A program made the position numbers and the translations under genes. Shown piece by piece: positions 36,099-45,874 of a DNA stretch of 64,000 nucleotides. The notes below the pieces were generated by a model, which was not told the origin of the DNA, did not search any database, and saw only the letters and a list, made by a program, of their open reading frames with translations. Source of the DNA: Microvirga sp. VF16 (lineage in GTDB: Bacteria; Pseudomonadota; Alphaproteobacteria; Rhizobiales; Beijerinckiaceae); contig NZ_CP069354.1 in assembly GCF_016864375.1 (NCBI RefSeq), forward strand, positions 2,501,501 through 2,565,500, read 5' to 3'. Position 1 is the stretch's first letter; each line of letters opens with the position of its first letter.

Positions 36099-36997
36099 CT
36101 GCCATCGCCCTCCGAAAGCCGAGCACGGACACGCTTCTCGGCCGTGCCTTCAACGGCCTCCTCAAGAGCCCGAAGGCGACCATTGCGGCGATCATCTTTC
36201 TGCTGCTGCTTCTCACGGCGGTTTTCGGGCCGTGGCTTGCGCCGCAGGATCCTTACGACCTGATGCAGATCAGCATCATGGATGCACGGCTTCCTCCGGG
36301 GTCGGAAAGCATGTCGGGCGGCATCTATTGGCTCGGCACGGACGGGCAGGGGCGAGACATGCTGTCGGCCATGATCTATGGCCTGCGTACGAGCCTCGCG
36401 GTCGGTGTCGTCAGCGGTGTTGTGGCCCTTGGGGTCGGGACTGCGCTTGGCCTGATAGCAGCCTATTTCGGTGGCCGTGTCGATGCGCTGATCATGCGGC
36501 TTGTCGACCTGATGCTCGGCTTCCCGACCATCCTTGTGGCACTGATGCTGCTTGCAACGATCGGGCAGGGCGTGGGCAAGGTCATGTTCGCCCTCGTGCT
36601 GGTGCAATGGGCGCTATTCGCCCGTGCGGTTCGCAGCACGGCTCTGGTCGAAAAGGGCAAGGAATATGTCGAGGCGGCAGCCTGCCTGGATCTGAGCAAG
36701 ACCCGCATTCTCTTCGGTCACCTGCTGCCGAACTGCCTGCCACCGCTCATCGTGATCGGAACATTGCAGGTGGCGAATGCGATTTCGGCGGAAGCGACCT
36801 TGAGCTTCCTCGGAATCGGACTGCCGATCACCGAGCCGTCCCTCGGCCTCCTCATCGCCAATGGCTACGAGGTTCTGATGTCGGGACAGTACTGGATCAG
36901 CGTCTATCCCGGTCTTCTGCTGGTCCTCCTCGTCTTCAGCATCAACATCGTCGGTGATCGCCTGCGCGAGGTGCTGAACCCACGGCTCGCGCAGTGA
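36095..36997 (+). CDS. ABC transporter permease, DppC type (system 3)
   Basis: A 300-residue inner-membrane protein with the DppC N-terminal helix (KSPKATIAAIIFLLLLLTAV), WLGTDGQGRDMLSAMIYGLR and the ATPase-contact loop VEAAACLDLSKTRILFGHLL. I chose ATG 36095 because it overlaps the DppB stop as ATGA and gives the standard length. An in-frame extension back to 35600 only overlaps the previous gene. It is followed 11 bp later by the first ATPase. Confidence 0.93.
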   Translation: MTAIALRKPSTDTLLGRAFNGLLKSPKATIAAIIFLLLLLTAVFGPWLAPQDPYDLMQISIMDARLPPGSESMSGGIYWLGTDGQGRDMLSAMIYGLRTSLAVGVVSGVVALGVGTALGLIAAYFGGRVDALIMRLVDLMLGFPTILVALMLLATIGQGVGKVMFALVLVQWALFARAVRSTALVEKGKEYVEAAACLDLSKTRILFGHLLPNCLPPLIVIGTLQVANAISAEATLSFLGIGLPITEPSLGLLIANGYEVLMSGQYWISVYPGLLLVLLVFSINIVGDRLREVLNPRLAQ

Positions 36998-37008
36998 GGG
37001 AGAGCGTC

Positions 37009-37983
37009 ATGAGCCATCCAACTCTCATGGTCGAGAATCTCCAGACCCATTTCTTCACCGAGAAGGGTGTCATCAAATCCGTCGACGGAGTGAGCTTCGA
37101 GGTCCGCCGCGGAGAGGTGCTCGGGCTTGTCGGGGAGTCCGGATCGGGCAAGTCGATCACCGGCTTCTCCATTCTCGGACTAGTTGATCCGCCCGGGCGA
37201 GTCGTCGGCGGGCGGATCCTCTTCCAAGGACAAGATCTCGTGGGGCTGCCCGCCCATGAGATGAGGAAGATACGCGGCCGGCGGATCGCGATGATCTTTC
37301 AAGATCCCATGATGACGCTCAACCCGGTGCTCAGCGTCGGCACGCAAATGGTCGAAGCCGTTCTCGCACATGAGAAGGTAAGCGTCAGCGACGCGCGAGC
37401 AAGAGCCCGCGATACCCTCGGCATGGTCGGAATCCCGTCGCCGGACGAACGGCTCGCCGCCTATCCTCATCAATTCTCCGGGGGCATGCGTCAGCGGGTG
37501 GCCATCGCCATAGCCCTTCTGCATCGTCCCGATCTCATCATCGCCGATGAGCCGACAACCGCGCTCGACGTCACCATCCAGTCGCAGATCCTCGCTCAGA
37601 TCCAGAAATTGTCGAAGGATCTCGGCATGGCGCTCGTGTGGATCAGTCACGATCTGGGAGTGGTCGCGGGCCTCGCTCACCGGATCGCCGTGATGTATGC
37701 TGGCCGCATCGTCGAAATGGGGCCGACTGACGACGTCCTCGACCGTCCCGTCCATCCCTACACGATCGGACTTCTGCAGTCGGTCGCGGCCAATGTACCC
37801 CGCGGCGCTCCCCTTCAGGCCATACCCGGCATGGCGCCGTCTCCGCTGAGCCGACCCTCCGGTTGCGCCTTCCGCACGCGCTGTGCCTTCGCCACATCGA
37901 TCTGCGAGACCGAGCCGCGCCTCGAAAACGCCGGAAACGTTGCCTGGCGCTGCTTTCATCCCCAGGCGAGGAGAGCCGCATGA
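37009..37983 (+). CDS. ABC transporter ATPase, DppD/OppD type (system 3)
   Basis: A 324-residue ATPase. Walker A is [11 protein letters not shown], the Q-loop [12 protein letters not shown], the signature [12 protein letters not shown] and Walker [13 protein letters not shown]. The C-terminal extension contains [27 protein letters not shown] lies 5 bases before ATG 37009; a GTG at 36994 inside the DppC stop is less likely. It overlaps the DppF gene by 4 bp. Confidence 0.93.
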   Translation: MSHPTLMVENLQTHFFTEKGVIKSVDGVSFEVRRGEVLGLVGESGSGKSITGFSILGLVDPPGRVVGGRILFQGQDLVGLPAHEMRKIRGRRIAMIFQDPMMTLNPVLSVGTQMVEAVLAHEKVSVSDARARARDTLGMVGIPSPDERLAAYPHQFSGGMRQRVAIAIALLHRPDLIIADEPTTALDVTIQSQILAQIQKLSKDLGMALVWISHDLGVVAGLAHRIAVMYAGRIVEMGPTDDVLDRPVHPYTIGLLQSVAANVPRGAPLQAIPGMAPSPLSRPSGCAFRTRCAFATSICETEPRLENAGNVAWRCFHPQARRAA

Positions 37984-39011
37984 AGCCTCTGATCGAAGCC
38001 GTTCAGGTCTCGAAGCGCTTCGTTCGGGACCTGGACTACGCCGAGCGGCTCGTGCGTCTTTTGGGTGCGGATCTCAAGCCCCAGGTCGTGCATGCCGTCG
38101 ACACGGTCGATCTGAAGATCATGCCCGGCGAGGTCGTCGGCCTTGTGGGAGAATCCGGCTGCGGGAAGTCGACCCTGGGCCGGATGCTCGCAGGCATCAT
38201 GCCCCAGAGCGAGGGGGAGATCCTCTGGAACGGCCAAGACCGCCGCAAGCTCGGTCAGCGGGATGCCCGGGCAGCGAAGCTCTCCGCCCAGATGATCTTC
38301 CAGGACCCGATGTCGTCGCTCAATCCGCGCAAACGGGTGATCGACATCATCGGTGAGGCCCCTGTCGCCCACGGCATCGTGTCCCGGCGCGAGAAGGATT
38401 CCTATGTGGCCGGCCTCATGGAGCGTGTCGGGCTCGACCCCGCCTATCGTGAACGCTATCCGCACCAATTCTCAGGCGGCCAGCGGCAGAGAATTGGAAT
38501 CGCCCGAGCGCTTGCGGTCAAGCCGCAATTCATCGTTTGCGACGAGTCCGTCGCGGCGCTCGACGTCTCGATCCAGGCGCAGATCATCAATCTGTTCATG
38601 GATCTGAAGCGCGATCTCGGTCTCACCTACCTTTTCATCAGCCACGATATCGGCGTCGTGAAGCACATCAGCGACCACGTCGCCATCATGTATCTGGGCC
38701 GCATCGTCGAGAGCGCACCGGCCGAGGAATTCTTCGCCCGGCCCAATCACCCCTATACCGTGGCTCTTCTCGACGAGGTGCCGAGCATCGCCAACCGGCG
38801 GCGCATCTTCTCACCCATCAAGGGAGAGATCCCGTCACCGCTCTCGCCCCCCAGCGGCTGCCACTTTCATCCCCGCTGCCCGCACGCCTTCGAACGGTGC
38901 CGCAGGGAAGCGCCGAAGCTGCGGGAGATCGCGCCGGGCCATATCAGCGCCTGCCATCTCAACGATTCCCAATCCACCAACAGACGGCCGGAAATCGCGG
39001 CCGCATCCTGA
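37980..39011 (+). CDS. ABC transporter ATPase, DppF/OppF type (system 3)
   Basis: A 343-residue ATPase. Walker A is GESGCGKST, the Q-loop MIFQDPMSSLNP, the signature FSGGQRQRIGIARALA and Walker B FIVCDESVAALD. The last carries Ser in place of the usual Pro (DES, not DEP), while the catalytic Glu is kept. The C-terminal extension has PPSGCHFHPRCPHAFERCRR. It is followed after 18 bp by the binding-protein gene with GAAGGGAGAA upstream of its start. Confidence 0.93.
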   Translation: MKPLIEAVQVSKRFVRDLDYAERLVRLLGADLKPQVVHAVDTVDLKIMPGEVVGLVGESGCGKSTLGRMLAGIMPQSEGEILWNGQDRRKLGQRDARAAKLSAQMIFQDPMSSLNPRKRVIDIIGEAPVAHGIVSRREKDSYVAGLMERVGLDPAYRERYPHQFSGGQRQRIGIARALAVKPQFIVCDESVAALDVSIQAQIINLFMDLKRDLGLTYLFISHDIGVVKHISDHVAIMYLGRIVESAPAEEFFARPNHPYTVALLDEVPSIANRRRIFSPIKGEIPSPLSPPSGCHFHPRCPHAFERCRREAPKLREIAPGHISACHLNDSQSTNRRPEIAAAS

Positions 39012-39029
39012 TCCAGAAGGGAGAACCAC

Positions 39030-40616
39030 ATGAAACTGCTTCAACATCTGAAGAGCCTGGGCGCCACGGTCTCGCTGGCCGGGCTTCTCGCCCTGTCGCC
39101 GGCCTATGCGGCGGATCTCATCATCGGCAGCTCGACCGAGCCCTCGGCCCTTGATCCTCACTTCTCCCGGACCGGCAACAACCAGAACATCGCCGCTCAG
39201 ATCTTCGACCGGCTCATCTCGCCCGATCCGAACCTGCAGGTGACGCCCGCTCTCGCGGAATCCTGGCAGAATGTCGATCCGACCACATGGCGGATCAAGC
39301 TGCGGTCCGGCGTCACATTTCAGGACGGCTCTCCGCTCACGGCCGAGGATGTGATCTTCTCGCTCAATCGGGTGAAGGACATTCCCAACAGCCCGGCACC
39401 CTTCACGGGCAATATCGGCTCCATCGCCAGCATGACGATCGTCGATCCGCAGACGATCGAGTTCAAGACGAAGAACCCCACACCCGACTTCATCGAGCAG
39501 GTGGGCCTCGTCTATATCGTTCAGAAGAAGCTTGCCGAGGGCAAGACGATCGAGGCGTTCAACGATCGTTCCGCAGCCATCGGCACGGGCCCCTACAAGG
39601 TCAAGGAATGGGTGCCCGGCGACCACATCACGCTGGTGCGAAACGATGCCTATTGGGGCAAGAAGCCTGCCTTCGAGAACGTCACCATCAAGTTCATCGC
39701 CAATGATGCCGCGCGCGTGGCGGCGTTGCGGTCGGGCTCCGTAGACCTCATCGATGCCGTTCCTCCGGGAGACGTGAAGACCCTGTCGGGCGTCGGCGGC
39801 GTGAAGCTCTGGTCGATTCCCTCGGCCCGCGTCGTGTACCTCGCCCTCGATGCGAGCCGCGATGAAAGCCCATTTGTCGTGGGCGCCGACGGCAAGCCCT
39901 TGAACCCGAACCCGCTCAAGGATGTGCGCGTCCGCCAGGCGCTGTCCAAGCTCATCAACCGCCAGCTCATCGTCGACCGCATCCTCGATGATGCTGGCGA
40001 GGCGGCAGGACAGATCGTACCCGACGGGATCGGCGGTGCCGATCCGTCGCTGAAGGCGCCCGCTGCAGATCCGGAAGGGGCGAAGAAGCTCCTTGCCGAT
40101 GCTGGATACCCGCAGGGGTTCGGCCTGACTCTCCACACCTCCAACGACCGCTTCCCAGGAGATGCCGAATCCGCCCAGGCGATCGGACAGATGTTCGCCC
40201 GGGGCGGCATCAAGGTGAACGGCGTGGTGGCTCAGCCCTACAACGTCTATGCTTCAGCCGCGGGCAAGCAGCAGTTCAGCGCTTTCATCTTCTCGCTCGG
40301 AACGACGACGCCGACGTCCGCGACCAGCCTCCGCAACCTTCTGATGACTCCCAACAAGGACGCCGGCACGGGATCCTTCAACCGCACGCGCTACTCCAAT
40401 GCGCAGTTCGACGAGAAGATGAAGGTGGCGACGTCGGAGTTCGACCCACAGAAGCGCATTGCCCTTCTGCAGGAGGCGACACGGGTCGCGATGAATGATG
40501 TCGGCGTTATTCCGCTGTTCTGGCCGAAGGTGTACTGGGCCTCGAAGGCGAACGTCACGTACACGGCCAATCGCGGCGAAGACCTGATGGCGACCCTCGC
40601 GGGAACTGCTCAATGA
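39030..40616 (+). CDS. Periplasmic solute-binding protein, family 5 (system 3)
   Basis: A 528-residue protein with a signal peptide (KSLGATVSLAGLLALSPAYA, cleavage after AYA). SBP_bac_5 features include DLIIGSSTEPSALDPHFSR, IKLRSGVTFQDGSPLTAEDV and VRQALSKLINRQLIVDRILD. The DPHFSRTGNNQNIA start is typical of dipeptide or glutathione-like binding proteins. It overlaps the downstream hydrolase gene by 4 bp, the closest coupling in the operon. The ligand is therefore probably a substrate of that hydrolase: an ester or amide, or a proline-containing peptide. Confidence 0.91.
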   Translation: MKLLQHLKSLGATVSLAGLLALSPAYAADLIIGSSTEPSALDPHFSRTGNNQNIAAQIFDRLISPDPNLQVTPALAESWQNVDPTTWRIKLRSGVTFQDGSPLTAEDVIFSLNRVKDIPNSPAPFTGNIGSIASMTIVDPQTIEFKTKNPTPDFIEQVGLVYIVQKKLAEGKTIEAFNDRSAAIGTGPYKVKEWVPGDHITLVRNDAYWGKKPAFENVTIKFIANDAARVAALRSGSVDLIDAVPPGDVKTLSGVGGVKLWSIPSARVVYLALDASRDESPFVVGADGKPLNPNPLKDVRVRQALSKLINRQLIVDRILDDAGEAAGQIVPDGIGGADPSLKAPAADPEGAKKLLADAGYPQGFGLTLHTSNDRFPGDAESAQAIGQMFARGGIKVNGVVAQPYNVYASAAGKQQFSAFIFSLGTTTPTSATSLRNLLMTPNKDAGTGSFNRTRYSNAQFDEKMKVATSEFDPQKRIALLQEATRVAMNDVGVIPLFWPKVYWASKANVTYTANRGEDLMATLAGTAQ

Positions 40617-42562
40617 CCTCTCAAGCTGCTCTGCCGTCCGTTGCCTCCACTGCACCTGCAGTGGAGGTCCTCGCCGATGATATCGTCGTGCATCGGGACG
40701 TTATGATCCGCATGCGCGACGGCGTCAGTCTCGCAACGGATGTGTATCGTCCGGCAGTCGACGGACGGCCTGTCGAGACACCTCTGCCTGTCATCATGGA
40801 GCGGACACCCTACGGCAAGACGGAGCGCTCGCGCTCCGAGATCGAGCCCGGGATGAAGCAACCCATGACGCGGGCCGAAGTCGCGATGCATTTCGTGAGG
40901 GCCGGTTTCGTGGTGATCTATCAGGATTGCCGGGGCCGCTATAATTCGGAAGGGACGTTCACGAAGTATCTGTCCGAGGGACCCGACGGTTACGACACCT
41001 GCGCCTGGATTGTCGAGCAGCCTTGGTGCGACGGCAAGATCGGCACCATGGGACTTTCCTATGCGGCGCACACGCAGGCTGCGCTGGCCTGTCTCAATCC
41101 GCCGGGCCTTGCCTGCATGGTTCTCGATTCCGGAGGCTTCTCCAGCGCCTATCGCACAGGCATCCGGCAGGGTGGCGCGTTCGAGCTCAAGCAACTCACT
41201 TGGGCCTATAATCACGCCAAGGAGAGCCCGGAGGCGCAAAACGATCCCCTCATCGTCGAGGCCCTCGAAGCGGAAGACCTCAAGGCCTGGTTCAGCGCCT
41301 TGCCATGGTCGGAGGGGCGTTCGCCGGTACGCTGGGTGCCCGAGTATGAAAGCTATGTTCTCGAACAATGGCGCCAGGGCTCTTTCGGCGATTTCTGGAA
41401 GAAGGTCGGCATCTATGCGGAGGGGTCTTACGACACGTTTCCGCAGATGCCGGTGGCTCTTCTGTCGAGCTGGTATGACGCCTATGTCCGCACGACCTTC
41501 GACAATTACGAGGGCTTGTCGCGGAACGGCAAACGCCCGATCTCGCTAATCATGGGGCCGTGGCTGCACGGCAACCGGAACACGACCTTCTCCGGCGACG
41601 TCTATTTCGGTGAGAATGCGACGATTGCCGGCAATGTCACGCCATCCTGGCTGGAGTTCCGCCGGCGGTGGTTCGAGCGCTGGCTCAAAGAAATCGAGAA
41701 CAGTGTCGATCGCGATCCCTCCGTTCGCCTCTTCCTGATGGGCGGAGGAACGGGATGCAAGACCGATGCGGGCAAGCTCGATCATGGCGGCCGCTGGATC
41801 GAGGCAGCGCGCTGGCCTCTGCCTGAAACCGAATTCCGATCCTTCTACATCCACAATAACGGGCGGTTGTGCGAAACGGCGGCGGATGGAAGCGCCGCTC
41901 CCCTGAGCTACGACTTCGATCCGTCGGATCCCGTGCCGACCATCGGCGGTGCGTTGACGAGCGGCCAGCCGGTCTTCGAAGGCGGGGCGTTCGATCAGCG
42001 CGAGGCTGCGCAGTTCTTCGGCTGCCGCCATCCGGGGCTGCCGCTCTCGGCCCGTCGGGATGTCCTTTCGTTCGAGACGCTGCCGTTGGAGCAGGACCTC
42101 GCCGTCATCGGTCCCATCTCGGTCGAGCTCTGGGTCTCGTCGGATGCGCTCGATACGGATTTCACCGCAAAGCTGATCGATGTCTATCCGCTCTCGAAGG
42201 ACTATCCGACTGGCTATGCCCTGAACCTAACCGATGGCATCCTGCGATGCCGCTACCGCAAGTCATGGGAGCATCCGGAACTCCTGACGCCGGGAGAGAT
42301 CTTCCAGATTACGATTGAGCCCTTCGCGACGGCGAATCTCTTCAAGAGGGGACATCGGATCCGGCTCGACATCTCGTCGTCCAACTTTCCGAAGTTCGAC
42401 GTGAACCCGAACACGGGTGAGCCTGAGGGCAGGGGGCGCATACGCAAGATCGCGCGCAATTCTGTCTACTGCGATGCAATATATGCCTCGCGGGTTATCC
42501 TGCCCTGCGTCCCGGGGGAGCACATCATGAGCCTTGGGCGCTCTTCGTCACGAAGGGGTTAG
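40613..42562 (+). CDS. CocE/NonD-family serine hydrolase (X-Pro dipeptidyl-peptidase-like)
   Basis: A 649-residue protein, normal length for the family, without a signal peptide. The alpha/beta-hydrolase core has YQDCRGRYNSEG and the nucleophile elbow GTMGLSYAAHT (Ser149). The C-terminal jelly-roll (XPP_C) domain covers about residues 400-640 (FETLPLEQDLAVIGPISVEL; ISSSNFPKFDVNPNTG). Relatives include cocaine esterase, glutaryl-7-ACA acylase and X-prolyl peptidases. It is the last gene of the LysR-linked transporter operon and probably cleaves the imported compound in the cytoplasm. The chemistry of that compound is not fixed by the sequence. Confidence 0.88.
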   Translation: MTSQAALPSVASTAPAVEVLADDIVVHRDVMIRMRDGVSLATDVYRPAVDGRPVETPLPVIMERTPYGKTERSRSEIEPGMKQPMTRAEVAMHFVRAGFVVIYQDCRGRYNSEGTFTKYLSEGPDGYDTCAWIVEQPWCDGKIGTMGLSYAAHTQAALACLNPPGLACMVLDSGGFSSAYRTGIRQGGAFELKQLTWAYNHAKESPEAQNDPLIVEALEAEDLKAWFSALPWSEGRSPVRWVPEYESYVLEQWRQGSFGDFWKKVGIYAEGSYDTFPQMPVALLSSWYDAYVRTTFDNYEGLSRNGKRPISLIMGPWLHGNRNTTFSGDVYFGENATIAGNVTPSWLEFRRRWFERWLKEIENSVDRDPSVRLFLMGGGTGCKTDAGKLDHGGRWIEAARWPLPETEFRSFYIHNNGRLCETAADGSAAPLSYDFDPSDPVPTIGGALTSGQPVFEGGAFDQREAAQFFGCRHPGLPLSARRDVLSFETLPLEQDLAVIGPISVELWVSSDALDTDFTAKLIDVYPLSKDYPTGYALNLTDGILRCRYRKSWEHPELLTPGEIFQITIEPFATANLFKRGHRIRLDISSSNFPKFDVNPNTGEPEGRGRIRKIARNSVYCDAIYASRVILPCVPGEHIMSLGRSSSRRG

Positions 42563-42583
42563 AGGCCGGCGTATCGCGCGGCC

Positions 42584-42603
42584 CTTTGGGACCGATGCTC
42601 TAG
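42584..42603. repeat. Half copy of palindromic element A
   Basis: CTTTGGGACCGATGCTCTAG matches the right arm of element A as at 20685 with one change. The left arm and element B are missing. It lies just after the CocE-type hydrolase gene and is a decayed relic. Confidence 0.55.
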
Positions 42604-42736
42604 AATACATACCGGCAGTATCAAGGTGGATATTTTTCGATGCCGGTAGCCGGCTACTCTTCCCACTGACATTCAAATGTGATCTTCTCCCTCAATAAGA
42701 GACGCGAGAAGCGCGTTCAGGGAGGATGTTGAGTCC

Positions 42737-43828
42737 GTGGAAAGCTCTGCTTTGGCCGCGATCGATGTCGAGCATCTGCAGGTCAGCTACGGCAGCCAGC
42801 GGGTGCTGCACGGGGTCAGCCTGTCGGTCGCTCCTGGCGAGTTCATCGCCATTCTGGGTTCGTCCGGCTGTGGGAAGACCACATTGCTACGAACCATCGC
42901 CGGATTTCACAAAGCCTCCGGGGGAGCCATCCGGCTGTCCGGCCGCGATGTGGTGAATACGCCGCCCGAGAAGCGCGGTATGGCCATGATGTTCCAGTCC
43001 TACGCCCTCTGGCCGCACATGACCGTGCTCGGCAATGTGGGTTACGGGCTCCGCCTCCGCGGCGTGCCGAGGGACGAGATCCGCGCCCGCGTCGCCAAGG
43101 TGCTGAAGATGCTTAATCTCTCCGGCCTTGAGGACCGGAGGGTGACAGACCTTTCGGGCGGGCAGCGGCAGCGTGTGGCTCTTGGCCGGGCGCTCGCCAT
43201 CGAGCCGGAAATCCTGCTGCTCGACGAGCCTCTGTCCAATCTCGACGCCAAGGTGCGGGTCCAGCTTCGGTCAGAGATCAAGACGCTCCAGAAGCGTCTC
43301 GGCTTCACGGCGATCCATGTCACGCACGATCGGGAGGAGGCCATGACCATGGCCGACCGGATCGTCGTGATGGATGCCGGCCGCATTGCGCAGGTCGGGG
43401 CCCCGAAGGACGTATATGACCATCCCAGCTCCCCCTTTGTGGCAAGCTTCATGGGGGCGGAGAACACGCTTAGCCTCGATATCCGGTCTTCCGCTTCCGG
43501 CGTCGAGGTCCGCGTCCCTGAAGGCCGCCCGGTCGCCTATGACAAGGAGGTGCCTGTCGGCTCAGTGACGGCCTATTTCCGCGACGATGTCGCGTCCCTT
43601 GACGATCCGGATGCGCAAATCGACGGATCGATCATCCTTCCCGGAAAAATCACGCAGAGAACGTATCCGGGAGGACACTACAGGTACGTGGTCGCGGTCG
43701 GCGATTGTCATTTCACCGTGACGGACCACCGCTATCACGAGATCGATCGCCCGGTGGGCATGCGCCTGCCGCTGGCATCATTGCACCTGTTCCCTGATAC
43801 CCAAGCAACGGGAGGAAACCATGCGTAA
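42737..43828 (+). CDS. ABC transporter ATPase, PotA/FbpC type
   Basis: A 363-residue ATPase of the polyamine/iron/sugar importer class. Walker A is GSSGCGKTT, the Q-loop MMFQSYALWPHMTV, the signature LSGGQRQRVALGRALA and Walker B ILLLDEPLSNLD, with the H-loop THDREEAMT. Residues 245-355 are a C-terminal TOBE-like regulatory domain. The start is a GTG 11 bases after GGAGG. It overlaps the binding-protein gene by 8 bp. It is the first gene of a five-gene operon ending in an EEP-family hydrolase. Confidence 0.92.
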   Translation: MESSALAAIDVEHLQVSYGSQRVLHGVSLSVAPGEFIAILGSSGCGKTTLLRTIAGFHKASGGAIRLSGRDVVNTPPEKRGMAMMFQSYALWPHMTVLGNVGYGLRLRGVPRDEIRARVAKVLKMLNLSGLEDRRVTDLSGGQRQRVALGRALAIEPEILLLDEPLSNLDAKVRVQLRSEIKTLQKRLGFTAIHVTHDREEAMTMADRIVVMDAGRIAQVGAPKDVYDHPSSPFVASFMGAENTLSLDIRSSASGVEVRVPEGRPVAYDKEVPVGSVTAYFRDDVASLDDPDAQIDGSIILPGKITQRTYPGGHYRYVVAVGDCHFTVTDHRYHEIDRPVGMRLPLASLHLFPDTQATGGNHA

Positions 43829-44954
43829 AGGTCTATTGGCTGCGGGCGTCGCAGCTCTTCTGATGACGGGCGCGGCGCACGCGCAGACGCTCAATGTCGC
43901 CACCGCGGGCGACCAGAACATGGTCGACTATATCAAGGATTATCTTGGCCCGCTTTTCGAAAAGAAGAATCCAGGTGTGAAGGTCGTGGCCGTTGGCACC
44001 GGCCCGGGCGACGGCGGCTCGCAGAAGATCTACGAGAAGCTCTCGGCCCAGAAGAACGCCAACACGCCCGCGGATTTCGACGTGGTGGTGATCCACCAGA
44101 AGGCTGCGGGAACGATGGTGCAGGAGGCCCTGCTGAAGAAGTACCGCGACAGTCTTCCCACAGGAAAGCTGGTGACGCGTGACACGGCGACCAACTCTCT
44201 CGGCACCGACGTCTCGGGCTATGTCATGCCGATGTTCCACTCCCAGACGGCGCTGGCCTACAACCCGGACCTCGTCAAGAACCCGCCTAACACCTACGTG
44301 GAGTTGCGCGACTGGGTGAAGAAGAACCCGAAGCAGTTCGGCTATAACGGCATCAAGGGCGGCATGTCCGGCGTCGCCTTCGTCACGGGCTGGGTTTCCG
44401 CCTTTGGCGGCGATGCGGCAAAGCTCGAGAAGGGCCCCTACGATGCGGCCACCAAGGCGACCTGGGACAAGGCACTGGCCGATCTGAAGGAGTTCAATTC
44501 GTATGCCTTGATCACGCCCGGCAACGCCGGCACGCTTGATATGCTCAACCGTGGCGAGATCGCCATGGGACCGGTCTGGGTCGATATGTTTTACACCTGG
44601 AAGGCCGACGGCAAGCTTCCGCCGAACATGCGCCTGAAGCTCGTTTCCCCCGGCATGCCCGGTCAGCCAATGTACTACGCGCTTCCTGCGAAGACGCAGC
44701 ACGAGAAGCTCGCCGCCGATTTCGTGGCGCTTGCGACGAGCCCGGATGTTCAGGCCGAGGGAATCGTGAAGCGGTTCAACTGGTACCCCGGCATCGATGC
44801 GAAGAACCTCGAGGGGAAACTGGATCAGTCCGCATGGAACGCGCTCTTCGCCGATATCCCGCCGGAGGCCCTTTCAACGAACGGCAAGCCGTTCCCGATC
44901 GCACCTTACTTCAACGACATCCTCGAAAGCTATGAGAGGAAGGTTGCGAACTAA
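43821..44954 (+). CDS. Periplasmic solute-binding protein, family 1 (polyamine/iron/YnjB-like)
   Basis: A 377-residue protein with a signal peptide (MRKGLLAAGVAALLMTGAAH, cleavage near AHAQ). The mature start TLNVATAGDQNMVDYIKDYL, and later GYVMPMFHSQTALAYNPDLV, fit cluster D solute-binding proteins that bind polyamines, iron, phosphonates or small phosphate esters. The ligand-binding residues are not diagnostic by eye. The phosphodiesterase-like enzyme encoded by the last gene of this operon suggests a phosphate-ester ligand. A perfect hairpin follows directly after the stop codon. Confidence 0.88.
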   Translation: MRKGLLAAGVAALLMTGAAHAQTLNVATAGDQNMVDYIKDYLGPLFEKKNPGVKVVAVGTGPGDGGSQKIYEKLSAQKNANTPADFDVVVIHQKAAGTMVQEALLKKYRDSLPTGKLVTRDTATNSLGTDVSGYVMPMFHSQTALAYNPDLVKNPPNTYVELRDWVKKNPKQFGYNGIKGGMSGVAFVTGWVSAFGGDAAKLEKGPYDAATKATWDKALADLKEFNSYALITPGNAGTLDMLNRGEIAMGPVWVDMFYTWKADGKLPPNMRLKLVSPGMPGQPMYYALPAKTQHEKLAADFVALATSPDVQAEGIVKRFNWYPGIDAKNLEGKLDQSAWNALFADIPPEALSTNGKPFPIAPYFNDILESYERKVAN

Positions 44955-44965
44955 TTTCGCCTCTC

Positions 44966-45000
44966 GCGGGTAGCCTGGAGAACAGGCTACCCGCTTCTTT
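44966..45000 (+). terminator. Intra-operon hairpin after the binding-protein gene
   Basis: Arms GCGGGTAGCCTG (44966-44977) and CAGGCTACCCGC (44983-44994) make a perfect 12-bp stem with the 5-base loop GAGAA, followed by TTCTTT. It is placed 11 bp after the stop of the binding-protein gene and before the permease genes. A weak terminator that raises the binding protein relative to the permeases is likely. Confidence 0.75.
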
Positions 45001-45037
45001 CAAAGCATGATCCTGGGACATCGTAATACTCCAAGCT

Positions 45038-45874
45038 ATGGCGAAATCTTCATTCTTCGGCCTTCTGCTCATCGCGCCCGCCCTCGCGATGATCGGGGCG
45101 CTGTTTCTGTATCCCCTCGGATTCTCGCTGGTTTCCGCATTCACCAACCCGGAGAGTGGCGAGCCATCGCTCATGCATTTTCAGAGGGCCTACGAACTTT
45201 ACTCCACCGATATTCTCTTCACGCTGTTCATCGTCATCGTCTCGACATTGCTGACGGGGATCGCCTCGATCGTCATTGCGGGCATCCTCACCCTGGGCGA
45301 GACGCCCTGGCTCGTCGCGGCCCTTCGCAATCTCTACCGCTGGCCACTCTTCATCCCGTTCATCGTCGCGGCACAGTGCATGCGGACCTTCCTCGCCAAG
45401 AACGGACTCATGAACAACACCTTCGTGGCGCTCGGGCTGATGGAGCCGATCCAGGCCACGAGCTTCCTCGACTGGCGGGGCATCATCATCACCTTCGTGT
45501 GGAAGCAGGTGCCTTTCGTGACGCTGATGCTTGCCGGCGCCATGGCGTCGATCGACCGCGCCACCATCGAGGCCGGACGCAATCTCGGAGCCTCTCGGGT
45601 TCGCGTCCTGATCGAACTGGTTCTGCCGCAGGTGATGCAAACGCTCCTTGTCGGTCTGGTTCTGTCCTTCGTTACCATGCTGTCGGTGCTGTCCGTGCCG
45701 ATGATGGTCGCCGGCTCGCAGCCGACCATGCTGACCGTGGACATGGCTTTCCGCATCAACTCCTACGGTGACTATGCCACGGCCAACGCGCTCGGCGTGA
45801 TCTCCTATGTCATCGCCGGAACGGTGGCCTGGATCTACCTGCGCTATAACGTCAAGCGTGAGGTGCAGGCATGA
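45038..45874 (+). CDS. ABC transporter permease (PotB/FbpB-type, first)
   Basis: A 278-residue inner-membrane protein with six helices. The start SSFFGLLLIAPALAMIGALF gives the first helix, and the ATPase-contact loop is IEAGRNLGASRVRVLIELVL. It starts 83 bp after the binding-protein gene, past the hairpin at 44966-44994. It overlaps the second permease gene by 4 bp (ATGA). It forms the heterodimeric channel of this importer. Confidence 0.92.
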   Translation: MAKSSFFGLLLIAPALAMIGALFLYPLGFSLVSAFTNPESGEPSLMHFQRAYELYSTDILFTLFIVIVSTLLTGIASIVIAGILTLGETPWLVAALRNLYRWPLFIPFIVAAQCMRTFLAKNGLMNNTFVALGLMEPIQATSFLDWRGIIITFVWKQVPFVTLMLAGAMASIDRATIEAGRNLGASRVRVLIELVLPQVMQTLLVGLVLSFVTMLSVLSVPMMVAGSQPTMLTVDMAFRINSYGDYATANALGVISYVIAGTVAWIYLRYNVKREVQA

